Under the pieces are notes generated by a model. It had not been told where the DNA came from, did no database searches, and was given only the letters and a program-made list of their open reading frames with translations. The translations under genes and the position numbers were made by a program. From assembly GCF_902464545.1 (NCBI RefSeq), contig NZ_CABQJR010000007.1:1-64000 (forward strand): a DNA stretch of 64,000 bases, read 5' to 3'. Source of the DNA: an uncultured Senegalimassilia sp. (GTDB lineage: Bacteria > Actinomycetota > Coriobacteriia > Coriobacteriales > Eggerthellaceae). Positions 56,148-64,000 of the stretch are shown here, piece after piece; positions within the stretch are counted from its first letter, which is position 1; every line of letters begins with the position of its first letter.

Positions 56148-57302
56148 ATGTTCGAAAAGTTGAAAGGCCTGGTGGGCGGCATGGGCGCGCGTGGTGCCGT
56201 CGCCACCGATGCGCCCGATGAGCTGCCTCGTATGCAGTTCGCCGCCATTGCCGCGAAGGTGGGCATGCCTGAAGAAAAAGTTGCCATGATGGCGCAAATG
56301 GTGCGGCAAAACGGCATGGCCGACGCGCAGATGGGCTTCACGATGCAGACGGCAACCGCTAAAGGCGTCACCTGCGAGGAGATCATGAGCATGCTCACCA
56401 GCATGGGCGTGGCGAAAAGCCAGGTGGTGCGCGTGATGTCGGCGCAAGGGCTCATGGCCGAGGACGAGGCGCAGCGTATTTTGGACGCCGAACGCGCTGC
56501 GGCCGAGCGCCGCGCCGCCGCCAGCAAGACCAGCGTGCGCAAGCAGTTCGCCCGCAAGGCGATCATCATTGCGTTTTGGCTGGTGGTGTGGGAACTGCTG
56601 GACCACGTGGTCGACAACCGCCTTGTGCTTGCCGGGCCTATCCGCACCTTGCAGGCGCTGGCCGACCAGGTGGTTATGCCGAACTTCTGGATGATCGTCG
56701 GCGCAAGCTTCGGCCGCATCGCGCTGGGCTTTTTGCTGTCGTTCGTCGTGGGATTCCTATTGGCGTTGGTGGCGTGCCGTGTGCGCCTGTTTCGCGACTT
56801 CGTTGACCCCATCATCAGCCTGCTGCGCACCATCCCCGTGGCGTCGTTCATCATCTTGCTGCTCATCTGGGTAGGCAACCAGGCGCTCACCGTGTTCCTG
56901 GCGTTCTTCATCGTGCTGCCGCTCATCTACACGAACATGGTCACCGGCTTCGAAAGCGTGGACAAGCAGATGCTGGAGATGGCGCGCGTATACGGGCTGT
57001 CGAAGTGGCGCACGTTTCTGTACGTGTATCGCCCGGCGTTCATGCCGTTTCTACTGTCCAGCACCAAGATTTCGCTGGGCATGACGTGGAAAAGCGGCAT
57101 CATGGCCGAGGTTCTGGCCACGCCGAAACCCTCTATCGGCAAAGAGATGGCCACGGCGCGCACATTTTTGGACACGCCCGATTTGCTGGCGTGGACCGTG
57201 GTGGTGATGGTGGCGTCGGTGCTGTTCGAGAAGGCGTTCATGGCGCTGCTGAAGCGCGCGAACCGTCCGCTTGGCGGATTCATCGGGAAGCGAGGCAAGT
57301 GA
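56148..57302 (+). CDS. ABC transporter permease (SsuC-like) with cytoplasmic N-terminal extension
   Basis: 384 residues. Residues about 135-375 are a BPD-type permease with six membrane segments. The EAA-type loop reads MLEMARVYGLSKWRTFLYVYRP, followed by MTWKSGIMAEVLATP. Residues 1-130 are an unusual hydrophilic, helical extension (MPEEKVAMMAQMVRQNGMAD, EEIMSMLTSMGVAKSQVVRV and a basic Ala-rich helix) not found in ordinary SsuC proteins. It could regulate the transporter or bind a partner. GGAAAAGGGAA precedes the ATG. Confidence 0.82.
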   Translation: MFEKLKGLVGGMGARGAVATDAPDELPRMQFAAIAAKVGMPEEKVAMMAQMVRQNGMADAQMGFTMQTATAKGVTCEEIMSMLTSMGVAKSQVVRVMSAQGLMAEDEAQRILDAERAAAERRAAASKTSVRKQFARKAIIIAFWLVVWELLDHVVDNRLVLAGPIRTLQALADQVVMPNFWMIVGASFGRIALGFLLSFVVGFLLALVACRVRLFRDFVDPIISLLRTIPVASFIILLLIWVGNQALTVFLAFFIVLPLIYTNMVTGFESVDKQMLEMARVYGLSKWRTFLYVYRPAFMPFLLSSTKISLGMTWKSGIMAEVLATPKPSIGKEMATARTFLDTPDLLAWTVVVMVASVLFEKAFMALLKRANRPLGGFIGKRGK

Positions 57303-57303
57303 C

Positions 57304-58056
57304 GTGGGGCTATTCGGGAAGAAGAGGGCGGCGGGCTCTGGCGTGGCCGTGGGTGAAGGCGCGTTCGCGGGTGCGGCGTTATTCGGCGCGGCCGACTCGC
57401 TTGCCTCTGGCGGCGCGTTGTCGGACGTGGAGTTTTGCCACGTGTACAAGGCGTATGGTGCCAACGAGGTGTTGCGGCGCGTGACGTTCACGTTGCCGGG
57501 CGGCGGCGTGCGCTGCCTGATGGCGCCGTCGGGCAGCGGCAAGACCACGCTGTTCCGGGTGCTGTTGGGCCTCGAACACGCCGACTCCGGAGAGATTCGC
57601 GGCATTTCCCCTGGTCGCATCAGCATGATGTTCCAAGAAGACCGCTTGTGCGAAACCTTGACGCCGGTGGAGAACGTGGCGCTGGTGCTGCCAGCCGAGA
57701 CGCGGCGGGCCGACGTCGCCGCGCTGCTGGCAGAGATCTTGCCGACGGATTGCCTGGGGCAGCCAGCCATGGAGCTTTCCGGCGGCATGCGCAGGCGCGT
57801 TTCGCTGGCGCGCGCGGTGGCGTTCCCAAGCGACCTTATCGTGCTTGACGAGCCGTTTACCGGTCTGGATCAAGCAACGAAGGAGAACGTCATCGCCTTC
57901 GTGCTGCGCCATCGCGCCGGTCGTACGCTGTTGGTGACAACACACGGCGAAGACGACGCGCGCCTGTTGGGTGCCGATCGCATCAACCTGGCCGATGTGC
58001 AAGACGGTGGTGCGGACGCTGCGGTGGGGTTTGCGTGGCTGCAGGCGGCGGTGTGA
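57304..58056 (+). CDS. ABC transporter ATP-binding protein (SsuB-like)
   Basis: 250 residues. Walker A is APSGSGKTT (about residue 77), the Q loop SMMFQEDRLCETLTPVEN, the signature LSGGMRRRVSLARA, Walker B LIVLDEPFTGLD and the switch His in VTTHGEDDA. This matches the nitrate/sulfonate/taurine ATPase group. The first ~40 residues are a Gly/Ala-rich extension. A GTG start at 57304, one base past the permease stop, is preferred; TTG at 57271 is possible. No clear terminator follows in 58057-58212 and no gene is seen there. Confidence 0.82.
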   Translation: MGLFGKKRAAGSGVAVGEGAFAGAALFGAADSLASGGALSDVEFCHVYKAYGANEVLRRVTFTLPGGGVRCLMAPSGSGKTTLFRVLLGLEHADSGEIRGISPGRISMMFQEDRLCETLTPVENVALVLPAETRRADVAALLAEILPTDCLGQPAMELSGGMRRRVSLARAVAFPSDLIVLDEPFTGLDQATKENVIAFVLRHRAGRTLLVTTHGEDDARLLGADRINLADVQDGGADAAVGFAWLQAAV

Positions 58057-58212
58057 CGAAAGCTAGGTAAGTCGTCCGCGGCGGGCGAGCCGACGGCGCG
58101 CCGGCATCGCGGGGTACTTGCGGGCGCATACCTGATGGGGCGGCAGTTTCGTGAGGCCGATCATGTTCCGAGCCGCCCAGAAACGTTATCGATCCTCTGA
58201 AAGGATTTGCAT

Positions 58213-58410
58213 ATGGACACAACCAAGACCATGCGCCAGCTGTGCGCGGACGAGCCGAAACTCGAAGCTTTCCTGCAGTCGAAGGGGTTCCCCTTCTCGC
58301 TGGACAACCCCATCGTCGACTTGGTCACGTTCGAGGACGTGTGCCAGGTGCGCAGCCTTGATTGCGACGAGTTTTTGGGCGAGTTCGAGGCATACAAGGC
58401 CGGCGCGTAG
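58213..58410 (+). CDS. DUF1858-like small protein
   Basis: 65 residues: MDTTKTMRQLCADEPKLEAF, then LQSKGFPF and NPIVDLVTFEDVCQVRSLDC. This matches the DUF1858 helical fold, which often sits with redox or CoA-dehydratase genes and in its longer form binds metal or nucleotides. There is no CxxC motif. The start at 58213 is chosen for AAAGG upstream. It lies 44 bp before the activase and is probably co-transcribed. Confidence 0.6.
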   Translation: MDTTKTMRQLCADEPKLEAFLQSKGFPFSLDNPIVDLVTFEDVCQVRSLDCDEFLGEFEAYKAGA

Positions 58411-58454
58411 GTTTTGCGCGCGAGATAGACGAGAGCAGCTTGAAGGAGCAGAGC

Positions 58455-61400
58455 GTGTATTACATGGGAATCGATATCGGTGCGTCGTCGGTGAAAGTGG
58501 CGGCGGTTGACGCAGGTTACACCGTGCTGCGCGTGATTCGGCGTGCGCACAAAGGCTCGCCGTTGCCGTGTTTGCGCGCGATGCTGGCCGAGCTGGCCGA
58601 TGGGAGCGCCGACCGATCCCTGCCGCTGTCCGCTCAGGCGTGCGGCGGTGTGGTCGCTACGGGCAGCGGCGCGGACATGCTGCGTGCGCTGGTTCCGGGT
58701 TTGCGTGTGCTTGAAGAGGTTCCGGCCCTGGTCAAAGGCGTGCGTGCGCTGAATCCGCAGGCGGCGTGCATCATCGGCATGGGTGCACAGTCGGGCGTGT
58801 TCGTTACTGGCATCGCCGATGGTGTGGCTCCGGAATTCGCCATGAACGAAAGCTGCGCGGCCGGCACCGGCAGCTTCTTTGAAGATCAGATGCAGCGCCT
58901 GGGCCTGCCGCTCGAGCGCTATTCCGACTTGGTCGCCGGTGCGCGCAGCGTGCCGCGGCTGTCGGGGCGCTGCAGCGTGTTCGCCAAAACTGACATCATT
59001 CACCGTCAGCAGGAAGGCGTGCCGGTTGAGGATATCCTGCAGGGTTTGTGCCACGCCACGGTCAAGGCGTTCAAGGCCACTATCGTGCGAAACCTGCCGG
59101 TTGAAAAGCCGATGGCGCTGGCTGGCGGCGTGCTGGAGAACGCTGGCGTGGTTCGTGCGGTGCGCGAGGTGTTTGACCTGGCGGAAGACGAATTGCTCGC
59201 GGACGAGAAGCTTGTGTGCGCGCAAGCGGTGGGCGCGGCGCTGGCAGCGGCGGAAGGCACGGGCAGGCGCGATGACGAACGCATTGCTGCGGGCGATGGC
59301 GCGGGTTTGCATGTTGCGGGCGCGGGCGCGGCAAGTAGCGCGTCCGCGGGGCTTGCGCCGCTTGATGCCTTGCGCTCTGCGCTTGAAGGAACGCAGGCTG
59401 CGCAGGCCGACGATCTGCCGCGACTGCCTCAGCTGCCGCGGGTCGATTGCGCGCCGAATCGCGGTTTCGCCTTGGCCCCAAGCCCGTGGAACCCGCAGGG
59501 TTCGCCCGCCCGCGAAGGCGGCGCGATGCCGCGCTCGGCGGTGGTGGATGCGCTGGAACAAGGTGCTCCCGTGCCAGTGGCGCTGGGCGTGGACGTGGGA
59601 TCTACCAGCACAAACCTTGTGCTTGTCAGCACTGACGGCGTGCTGCTGGACGCGCAGTACCTGCGCACGCGCGGCAACCCCAAGCAGGCTGTGCGCGACG
59701 GGCTTGCCTCGTTGGCGCAGCGCGTGGGCGATCGCGCCTGTGTAGTGGCCGCGGGTGTGACGGGCAGCGGGCGCACCATGATCGGCAAGCTCATCGGAGC
59801 CGATGCCGTACGCGACGAGATCACCGCACAAGCGCGCGCTGCCGCTGCGGCTGACTCGCAAGTGGACACCGTGTTCGAAATCGGCGGGCAGGATTCTAAG
59901 TACATCAGCCTGGTTGCTGGCCAGGTGGCCGATTTCCAAATGAACAAGGTGTGCGCGGCGGGCACGGGCAGTTTCGTGGAAGAGCAAGCGGCGCGCCTGG
60001 GCATTGCGCTTCCCGATTACGGCTCGCTGGCGCTTTCGGCGGAACATCCCGTTGAACTGGGCGAACGTTGCACGGTGTTTATGGAAACCGCTATTAATGC
60101 CGCTTTGGCGAAAGGCGCGACCAAGTCCGAGGTTGCTGCCGGCCTGTGCCTGTCGGTGGTGCGCAACTACCTGCACAAAGTAGTGAACGCCAAACCAGTG
60201 GGGCAGCGCATTGTGCTGCAGGGCGGCGTTGCCTACAACCCCGCCATCGTGGCGGCCTTCCGCGCGTATGCGGGCGAGAGCCTTACGGTCAGCCCGTGGT
60301 TCGCCGTTTCGGGTGCCGTGGGTGCAGCGCTGCTGGCTGCGGAGTCCCAGGGCGTGCTAGAACCGGTGCAAAACGGTGAAAGTGCTGGTGTGGCGCATGG
60401 TGCAGCCACAGTGTCGAGCTCGTGCGTTTGCCGACGGGAAAATGTGCTCTCTAACTTCAAGGGCTGGGACCTTTTGGGCGTCTCGCACGAAACCCGCCGC
60501 ATCGACCCGGCTGAAATCGCCGCAAACCGCGCGTTCTTCCATAAAGTCGACGAGATGTTCCTCGAAGGCTACGACCCCACGCGCGACCCGGCGAAGAAAA
60601 CGGTGGGTATCCCACGCTGCTTGATGTTGCACAAGCTATTTCCCATGGCTAACGCTTTCTTCAAGCAGCTCGGCTTCAACGTGGTGCTGACCGACGCATC
60701 CGATGAGGAGACGGTGCGCCTTGCGCAGGCAAGCGCACAAGGCGAGACATGCTACCCCGTGAAGCTGGTGCACGGTCACATGGCGCAGCTGCTTGATATG
60801 GACGTCGATTACGTGTTCATGCCCAGCGTGCACACCATTCGCCATCTGAAGTCGACGGTGCCGCACAACTACGCGTGCACGTATATGCAGTCCATCCCGG
60901 CCATCGTGGCGTCCGAACTGGACTACGAAGGCCACGGCATCACGCTGTTGAATCCCCTGATGAACCTTGATTTCGGACAGGGTGCCATGGCGGAGGTCAT
61001 GCTGCAGGTCGGAGCGCAACTTGGCCGCACGCCGCAGGAAACGGCGCGCGCCATGCTGGCCGGCGGGTTCGCCGTCACGGAGTTCACGCGCAAAACCGAG
61101 GAGCTGGGCGATCAGCTGCTGGCCGGTCTGAAACCAGGAGAGCGCGTTATCGTGCTGGTCACGCGCAACTACGGCATCGTGGACCCGGCGCTGAACATGG
61201 GTATACCCGACATGCTGCTCGATCGAGGCTGGAAAGTTATCACCGTAAGTCACCTGCATGCGCATGACCTGGGCATATCCGCGGATTATCCTGGCGTGGT
61301 GTGGCCGTTCGGCCAGCATATCCTTTCAGGCGCGAAGCTCGTTCGCCGCGACCCGCGCCTGTTCGCCGTGTACCTGACCAACCACGGTTGCGGCCCCGAC

Positions 61401-63092
61401 GCCATGATCAGCCATCTGTTCGCCGAGGAAATGGGGAGCAAGCCGTACCTGCACATCGAGATGGACGAGCATTACTCGAAGGTGGGCGTGGAAACGCGCG
61501 TGGAGGCGTTTTTGAACGCTATCGAGCATTACGAGGCGGCGGATTTGCGCGGCGCGCCTACGTCGCGGCACGTGGTGAACTCGGCGTGCGAGCCGCTGCG
61601 CGAAGGCGAGTTAGCGGGCTTGCCATCGTTCGGGCCGTATGGTCCCCTTGCGGCGCAGTGGTTGCGTGACCAGGGCATTCCCGTGCGCGAGCTGGTGCCC
61701 ACGCCGACAACGCTGGAGCTGGGGCGTAAAGAGTGCACCAGCAAGGAATACTACTCGTTCGCCAGCTTGCTGGGCGTGAGCTTGGCAGCTGTGGGCGAAG
61801 GTGGCGATGGGGAGGCTGCTGCCGATGGTTGTACGGCCGTGCGCTCTGAGGGCCCGGCGCAAGCATACGGCGAAGGTGCTGGTGCTGTTGACGGGCCGCA
61901 TGCCGAACGTGATGTCGCTGCGGCTGCAGTCGCGAGTGCGGAAGGTGGTTGGCGCGTCGGCCAGTTGTTGCTGCCGTCGTCGCAGGGCGGCGAAGCCGAT
62001 GGGCAGTTCGACCGCGTTATCCGTAGCGTACTGGATGCGAAGGGGCATGGCGACGTGCGTGTTGTGGCACCCGATGTGGAGCTGCTGCCGTGCAATGTGG
62101 CTGATCTCGAGGGCTTGTTCGTGCATGTGCTTGCCGGTGATGTGGTGTGGGCGGCCGCGCCTGCTGCGCGTCCCGCGCTGCAGGAAGCGTTCGCAAAACC
62201 GCATCTGACCTTGGAAGACGTGTTGACGGCGGCGAGCGCTGCCCGGGAAAGCTGGCAGGATGTGCCTGTAGCGCCTCGCAAAACCCTTGCGCTTGTGGGC
62301 GAGTGGCCGCTGGTTGTCGGCGACGAGCTCACGGGCGGTCTGTTCGCCCGCTTGGAGGGCGAAGGCTACCGTGCGATGCGCGCCCCGTTCGCCGAATACT
62401 TGCTGTTCGTCTGGGAAGACGGCTGCGACGAGGCAAGGCACGGCAAAGTGGTGGGCGGCCTCATGCCCATGTTGGGAGAAACCGGCGCACCGAGGGTGGT
62501 GGGCCTGCCGGACGTGCCGGCGTCTCAGCCTGAATCCGACCGTGATCAGACGCTCACGCTTTCGGACGTGCAGGCGCTTGCTGTCGGTTGCGAAGCAGCA
62601 TGCGCTCACGCGCTTGGCGGCTGTGACGGTTCGCATGAGCACGCGGCGGCGCAGCCGCAGCTGGCAACGGAGCCGCTGGAAGTGAGCGCGGCGGTTGAGG
62701 CTGACCCGCTGTTCGGCGCGGAACAGCGCACGCTGCCACAAGACCAGTGGCACGCGGTGCTTGAGCGGCTTGGCGGCATGATGCAGCAAGTGGCTGACGC
62801 GTTGGGTGATATGTCCGCCTATGCGTCGGACCATTCGCAGCTTCGCCAGATTGCAACCGATGCGCTGGGTCAGTTTGCAGGCGCGAACGCGCGGTATCGG
62901 TACGCGAAGGCAGTGCAGGCGGGCCAGAGGGCCGACGGCGTTGTGGCGGTGGCGTCTATGTACGAGAACGCCGACATCATGCTGCGCTTGAAGAGCGTGC
63001 CTTGCCAGGCACCGCTTTTTCACTTGGCGTTCGACGGCGCGCTTGACCAAAGCGTCGAAGAGCGCCTGCGATCGTTTTTGTACTACGTGTAG
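58455..63092 (+). CDS. 2-Hydroxyacyl-CoA dehydratase activase, two ATPase domains plus DUF2229-type region
   Basis: 1545 residues. ATPase domain 1 begins MGIDIGASSVKVAAVD, with Fe-S cysteines in NESCAAGTGSFFEDQ and GRCSVFAKTDI. Domain 2 begins GVDVGSTSTNLVLVS, with cysteines in NKVCAAGTGSFVEEQ and GERCTVFMETA. Each domain of HgdC/BcrA-type activases uses two such Cys to hold a shared [4Fe-4S] cluster for ATP-driven electron transfer. The rest (about 750-1545) is the DUF2229/activase-related part starting KKTVGIPRCLMLHKLFPMAN. Three Ala/Gly-rich linkers (near residues 275-365, 1115-1165 and 1370-1420) make it longer than usual. A GTG start is chosen for AAGGAG six bases upstream. No dehydratase subunits lie in the window, so the partner is unknown. 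Confidence 0.85.
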   Translation: MYYMGIDIGASSVKVAAVDAGYTVLRVIRRAHKGSPLPCLRAMLAELADGSADRSLPLSAQACGGVVATGSGADMLRALVPGLRVLEEVPALVKGVRALNPQAACIIGMGAQSGVFVTGIADGVAPEFAMNESCAAGTGSFFEDQMQRLGLPLERYSDLVAGARSVPRLSGRCSVFAKTDIIHRQQEGVPVEDILQGLCHATVKAFKATIVRNLPVEKPMALAGGVLENAGVVRAVREVFDLAEDELLADEKLVCAQAVGAALAAAEGTGRRDDERIAAGDGAGLHVAGAGAASSASAGLAPLDALRSALEGTQAAQADDLPRLPQLPRVDCAPNRGFALAPSPWNPQGSPAREGGAMPRSAVVDALEQGAPVPVALGVDVGSTSTNLVLVSTDGVLLDAQYLRTRGNPKQAVRDGLASLAQRVGDRACVVAAGVTGSGRTMIGKLIGADAVRDEITAQARAAAAADSQVDTVFEIGGQDSKYISLVAGQVADFQMNKVCAAGTGSFVEEQAARLGIALPDYGSLALSAEHPVELGERCTVFMETAINAALAKGATKSEVAAGLCLSVVRNYLHKVVNAKPVGQRIVLQGGVAYNPAIVAAFRAYAGESLTVSPWFAVSGAVGAALLAAESQGVLEPVQNGESAGVAHGAATVSSSCVCRRENVLSNFKGWDLLGVSHETRRIDPAEIAANRAFFHKVDEMFLEGYDPTRDPAKKTVGIPRCLMLHKLFPMANAFFKQLGFNVVLTDASDEETVRLAQASAQGETCYPVKLVHGHMAQLLDMDVDYVFMPSVHTIRHLKSTVPHNYACTYMQSIPAIVASELDYEGHGITLLNPLMNLDFGQGAMAEVMLQVGAQLGRTPQETARAMLAGGFAVTEFTRKTEELGDQLLAGLKPGERVIVLVTRNYGIVDPALNMGIPDMLLDRGWKVITVSHLHAHDLGISADYPGVVWPFGQHILSGAKLVRRDPRLFAVYLTNHGCGPDAMISHLFAEEMGSKPYLHIEMDEHYSKVGVETRVEAFLNAIEHYEAADLRGAPTSRHVVNSACEPLREGELAGLPSFGPYGPLAAQWLRDQGIPVRELVPTPTTLELGRKECTSKEYYSFASLLGVSLAAVGEGGDGEAAADGCTAVRSEGPAQAYGEGAGAVDGPHAERDVAAAAVASAEGGWRVGQLLLPSSQGGEADGQFDRVIRSVLDAKGHGDVRVVAPDVELLPCNVADLEGLFVHVLAGDVVWAAAPAARPALQEAFAKPHLTLEDVLTAASAARESWQDVPVAPRKTLALVGEWPLVVGDELTGGLFARLEGEGYRAMRAPFAEYLLFVWEDGCDEARHGKVVGGLMPMLGETGAPRVVGLPDVPASQPESDRDQTLTLSDVQALAVGCEAACAHALGGCDGSHEHAAAQPQLATEPLEVSAAVEADPLFGAEQRTLPQDQWHAVLERLGGMMQQVADALGDMSAYASDHSQLRQIATDALGQFAGANARYRYAKAVQAGQRADGVVAVASMYENADIMLRLKSVPCQAPLFHLAFDGALDQSVEERLRSFLYYV

Positions 63093-63120
63093 CGCCGCCT
63101 GCCAATAGGCGGCGCTACAC
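63087..63120 (+). terminator. 14-bp perfect hairpin over the activase stop codon
   Basis: GTGTAGCGCCGCCT (63087-63100) and its exact inverse (63107-63120) around a 6-base loop. The stop codon lies within the left arm. There is no T-run. Confidence 0.65.
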
Positions 63121-63229
63121 GGCGCCGAGTTGCCATTTTCGCTACATGATGGCATTGACAAGCAAGATTCGCTTATATTCGCAATCGAGGCAACGCAACT
63201 CTTAAGGCCACGAACGAACGGAGGCTTTT

Positions 63230-63565
63230 ATGCCGCTTCGCAACTTACCAACTGATGCCGCAACGTCGCTGGCTCAGATGATCGATATTCGCCCAGGTCA
63301 GGTGTCGAGCATGGCGCTTACGCGCAATGCTGGGTTCGACCTTACGCTGCTGGCGTTTGCACCGGGTGAAAGCGTGAGCGAGGAAGAATACTTCGGCGAT
63401 GTGCTGTATTACCTGGTGGAGGGCGCGGCATGCGTTGTGCTGCCGGAAAGCCGCATTGTGCTTGAGGCTGGTCAGGTGTTGCGTGTCCCCGCGCATGTTG
63501 AACATGCCGTGGAAGACGCGGGCGGCGAAGGCTTCAAGCTGCTGCAGCTGAATGCGCACGAGTAA
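63230..63565 (+). CDS. Small cupin-domain protein
   Basis: 111 residues forming one cupin barrel: MIDIRPGQVSSMALTRNAGF, then LTLLAFAPGESVSEEEYFGD (cupin motif 1 region with acidic residues in place of the usual two His), and ESRIVLEAGQVLRVPAHVEH (motif 2 with its His). Single-domain cupins serve many roles, such as metal-dependent enzymes or small-molecule sensing. GGAGG lies upstream of the ATG. It is paired with a second cupin 130 bp downstream. TTGACA at 63155-63160 may be part of its promoter, but no good -10 is seen. Confidence 0.75.
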   Translation: MPLRNLPTDAATSLAQMIDIRPGQVSSMALTRNAGFDLTLLAFAPGESVSEEEYFGDVLYYLVEGAACVVLPESRIVLEAGQVLRVPAHVEHAVEDAGGEGFKLLQLNAHE

Positions 63566-63695
63566 GCGTTTGCTGGAGCTGGCCCATCCTTAAGCCGGTT
63601 TATATCGGTGACCGGAAGGATAGAGGTAGTGAGAAACACAGGCATCGTGGCAGGTCAACGACGTGTCACGATGATGCAGCAAGAAAGGAAATCCC

Positions 63696-64000
63696 ATGGC
63701 AGAACTCATTAAAAACGTGGAGCATGCAAGCATTTTCACTCTGAAGGACCTGGTGGAAATCGAACCGGGCCGCGTGAACAGCCTTACGTTGTCGCAGACG
63801 CCGGGCTGCAAAATGACGGTGTTCGCCATTGACGCCGACGAGGGCATGTCAAGCCACGCAGCGTCGGGCGACGCGCTCATCACAGTGCTCGAGGGCACGG
63901 GCGAAATCACCGTTAACGACGTGCCGCACCAGCTTTCCGCAGGTCAATCTATCGTCATGACCTCGGGAAGCCCGCACAGCGTGCGCGGCGTTACCCCGTT
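63696..64000 (+). CDS. Cupin-domain protein, cut by the window end
   Basis: The first ~101 residues are visible: MAELIKNVEHASIFTLKDLV, EIEPGRVNSLTLSQTPGCKM, FAIDADEGMSSHAASGDALI, then VLEGTGEITVNDVPHQLSAG and PHSVRGVTP. This is a cupin of the type with motif 1 SSHAASGD and motif 2 SGSPHSV. It is related in layout to the preceding cupin. AAGAAAGGAA precedes the ATG. The 3' end lies outside the window. Confidence 0.8.
   Translation, partial: MAELIKNVEHASIFTLKDLVEIEPGRVNSLTLSQTPGCKMTVFAIDADEGMSSHAASGDALITVLEGTGEITVNDVPHQLSAGQSIVMTSGSPHSVRGVTP

Noticed and set aside
58161..60176. 671-codon minus-strand open frame
   Set aside because: Antisense to the activase; Arg/His/Gln-rich shadow without family features.

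Overview
The window is a dense, high-GC (roughly 60%) bacterial chromosome segment. Gene content and style point to an anaerobic gut actinobacterium of the class Coriobacteriia, probably Eggerthellaceae: Tat-type signal peptides, a giant wall/membrane-anchored surface protein, a fused 2-hydroxyacyl-CoA dehydratase activase, a dCache hybrid sensor kinase, gatCAB and a pan operon. This placement is inferred from protein families, not from a marker gene. No rRNA, tRNA or CRISPR array was recognised.

Layout. 0.3-6.5 kb: amino-acid permease, two PLP sulfur-amino-acid enzymes and an MFS transporter preceded by a structured leader with an intrinsic terminator. 6.6-14.3 kb: AraC regulator divergent from a five-gene operon (EcfT, fused EcfA-EcfA, MptD-type S component, two ABC exporter-fold half-transporters). 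14.4-16.6 kb: IS3 transposase remnant, THEP1-like NTPase, solitary DUF4213 domain and a DUF4160/DUF2442 pair behind a promoter-driven structured RNA. 16.8-24.5 kb: DUF3516 helicase, hydroxyacyl-CoA dehydrogenase, unknown protein, WYL regulator, Sel1-repeat protein, apt. 24.7-28.0 kb: pantothenate operon on the minus strand, including a DUF2520 protein that may be the ketopantoate reductase. 28.4-30.7 kb: MoeA, then a toxin/antitoxin-like pair preceded by a second copy of the structured RNA. 31.0-34.4 kb: gatCAB. 34.7-40.9 kb: minus-strand operon of a small unknown protein, a solute-binding lipoprotein and a 1379-residue hybrid histidine kinase; the first two genes each carry a one-base frameshift. 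41.1-44.0 kb: phosphohexomutase and a Crp/Fnr-type regulator. 44.5-52.5 kb: a Tat-exported single-domain protein and a 2450-residue surface protein sharing the same domain. 52.9-54.6 kb: low-GC island with a KilA-N protein, broken toxin and antitoxin. 54.9-58.1 kb: SsuABC-like ABC transporter. 58.2-64.0 kb: DUF1858 protein, 1545-residue activase and two cupins, the last cut by the window end.

Most interesting signals. (1) Two paralogous structured RNAs (about 15972-16089 and 29902-30020) start from near-consensus promoters. Both have identical sequence abutting both sides of a helix whose bases differ compensatorily, and each lies just upstream of a two-gene toxin/antitoxin-like module. (2) A palindrome, GGTAACATATGTTACC, recurs in variant form in front of the Crp/Fnr gene, the surface-protein operon and the ABC operon, suggesting a local regulon. 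(3) The surface protein is a GC mosaic that begins with an exact 501-bp tandem duplication. (4) A repeat encoding a PxxCEA-like motif is inserted in frame in the histidine-kinase ATPase domain and also lies in the adjacent intergenic DNA.
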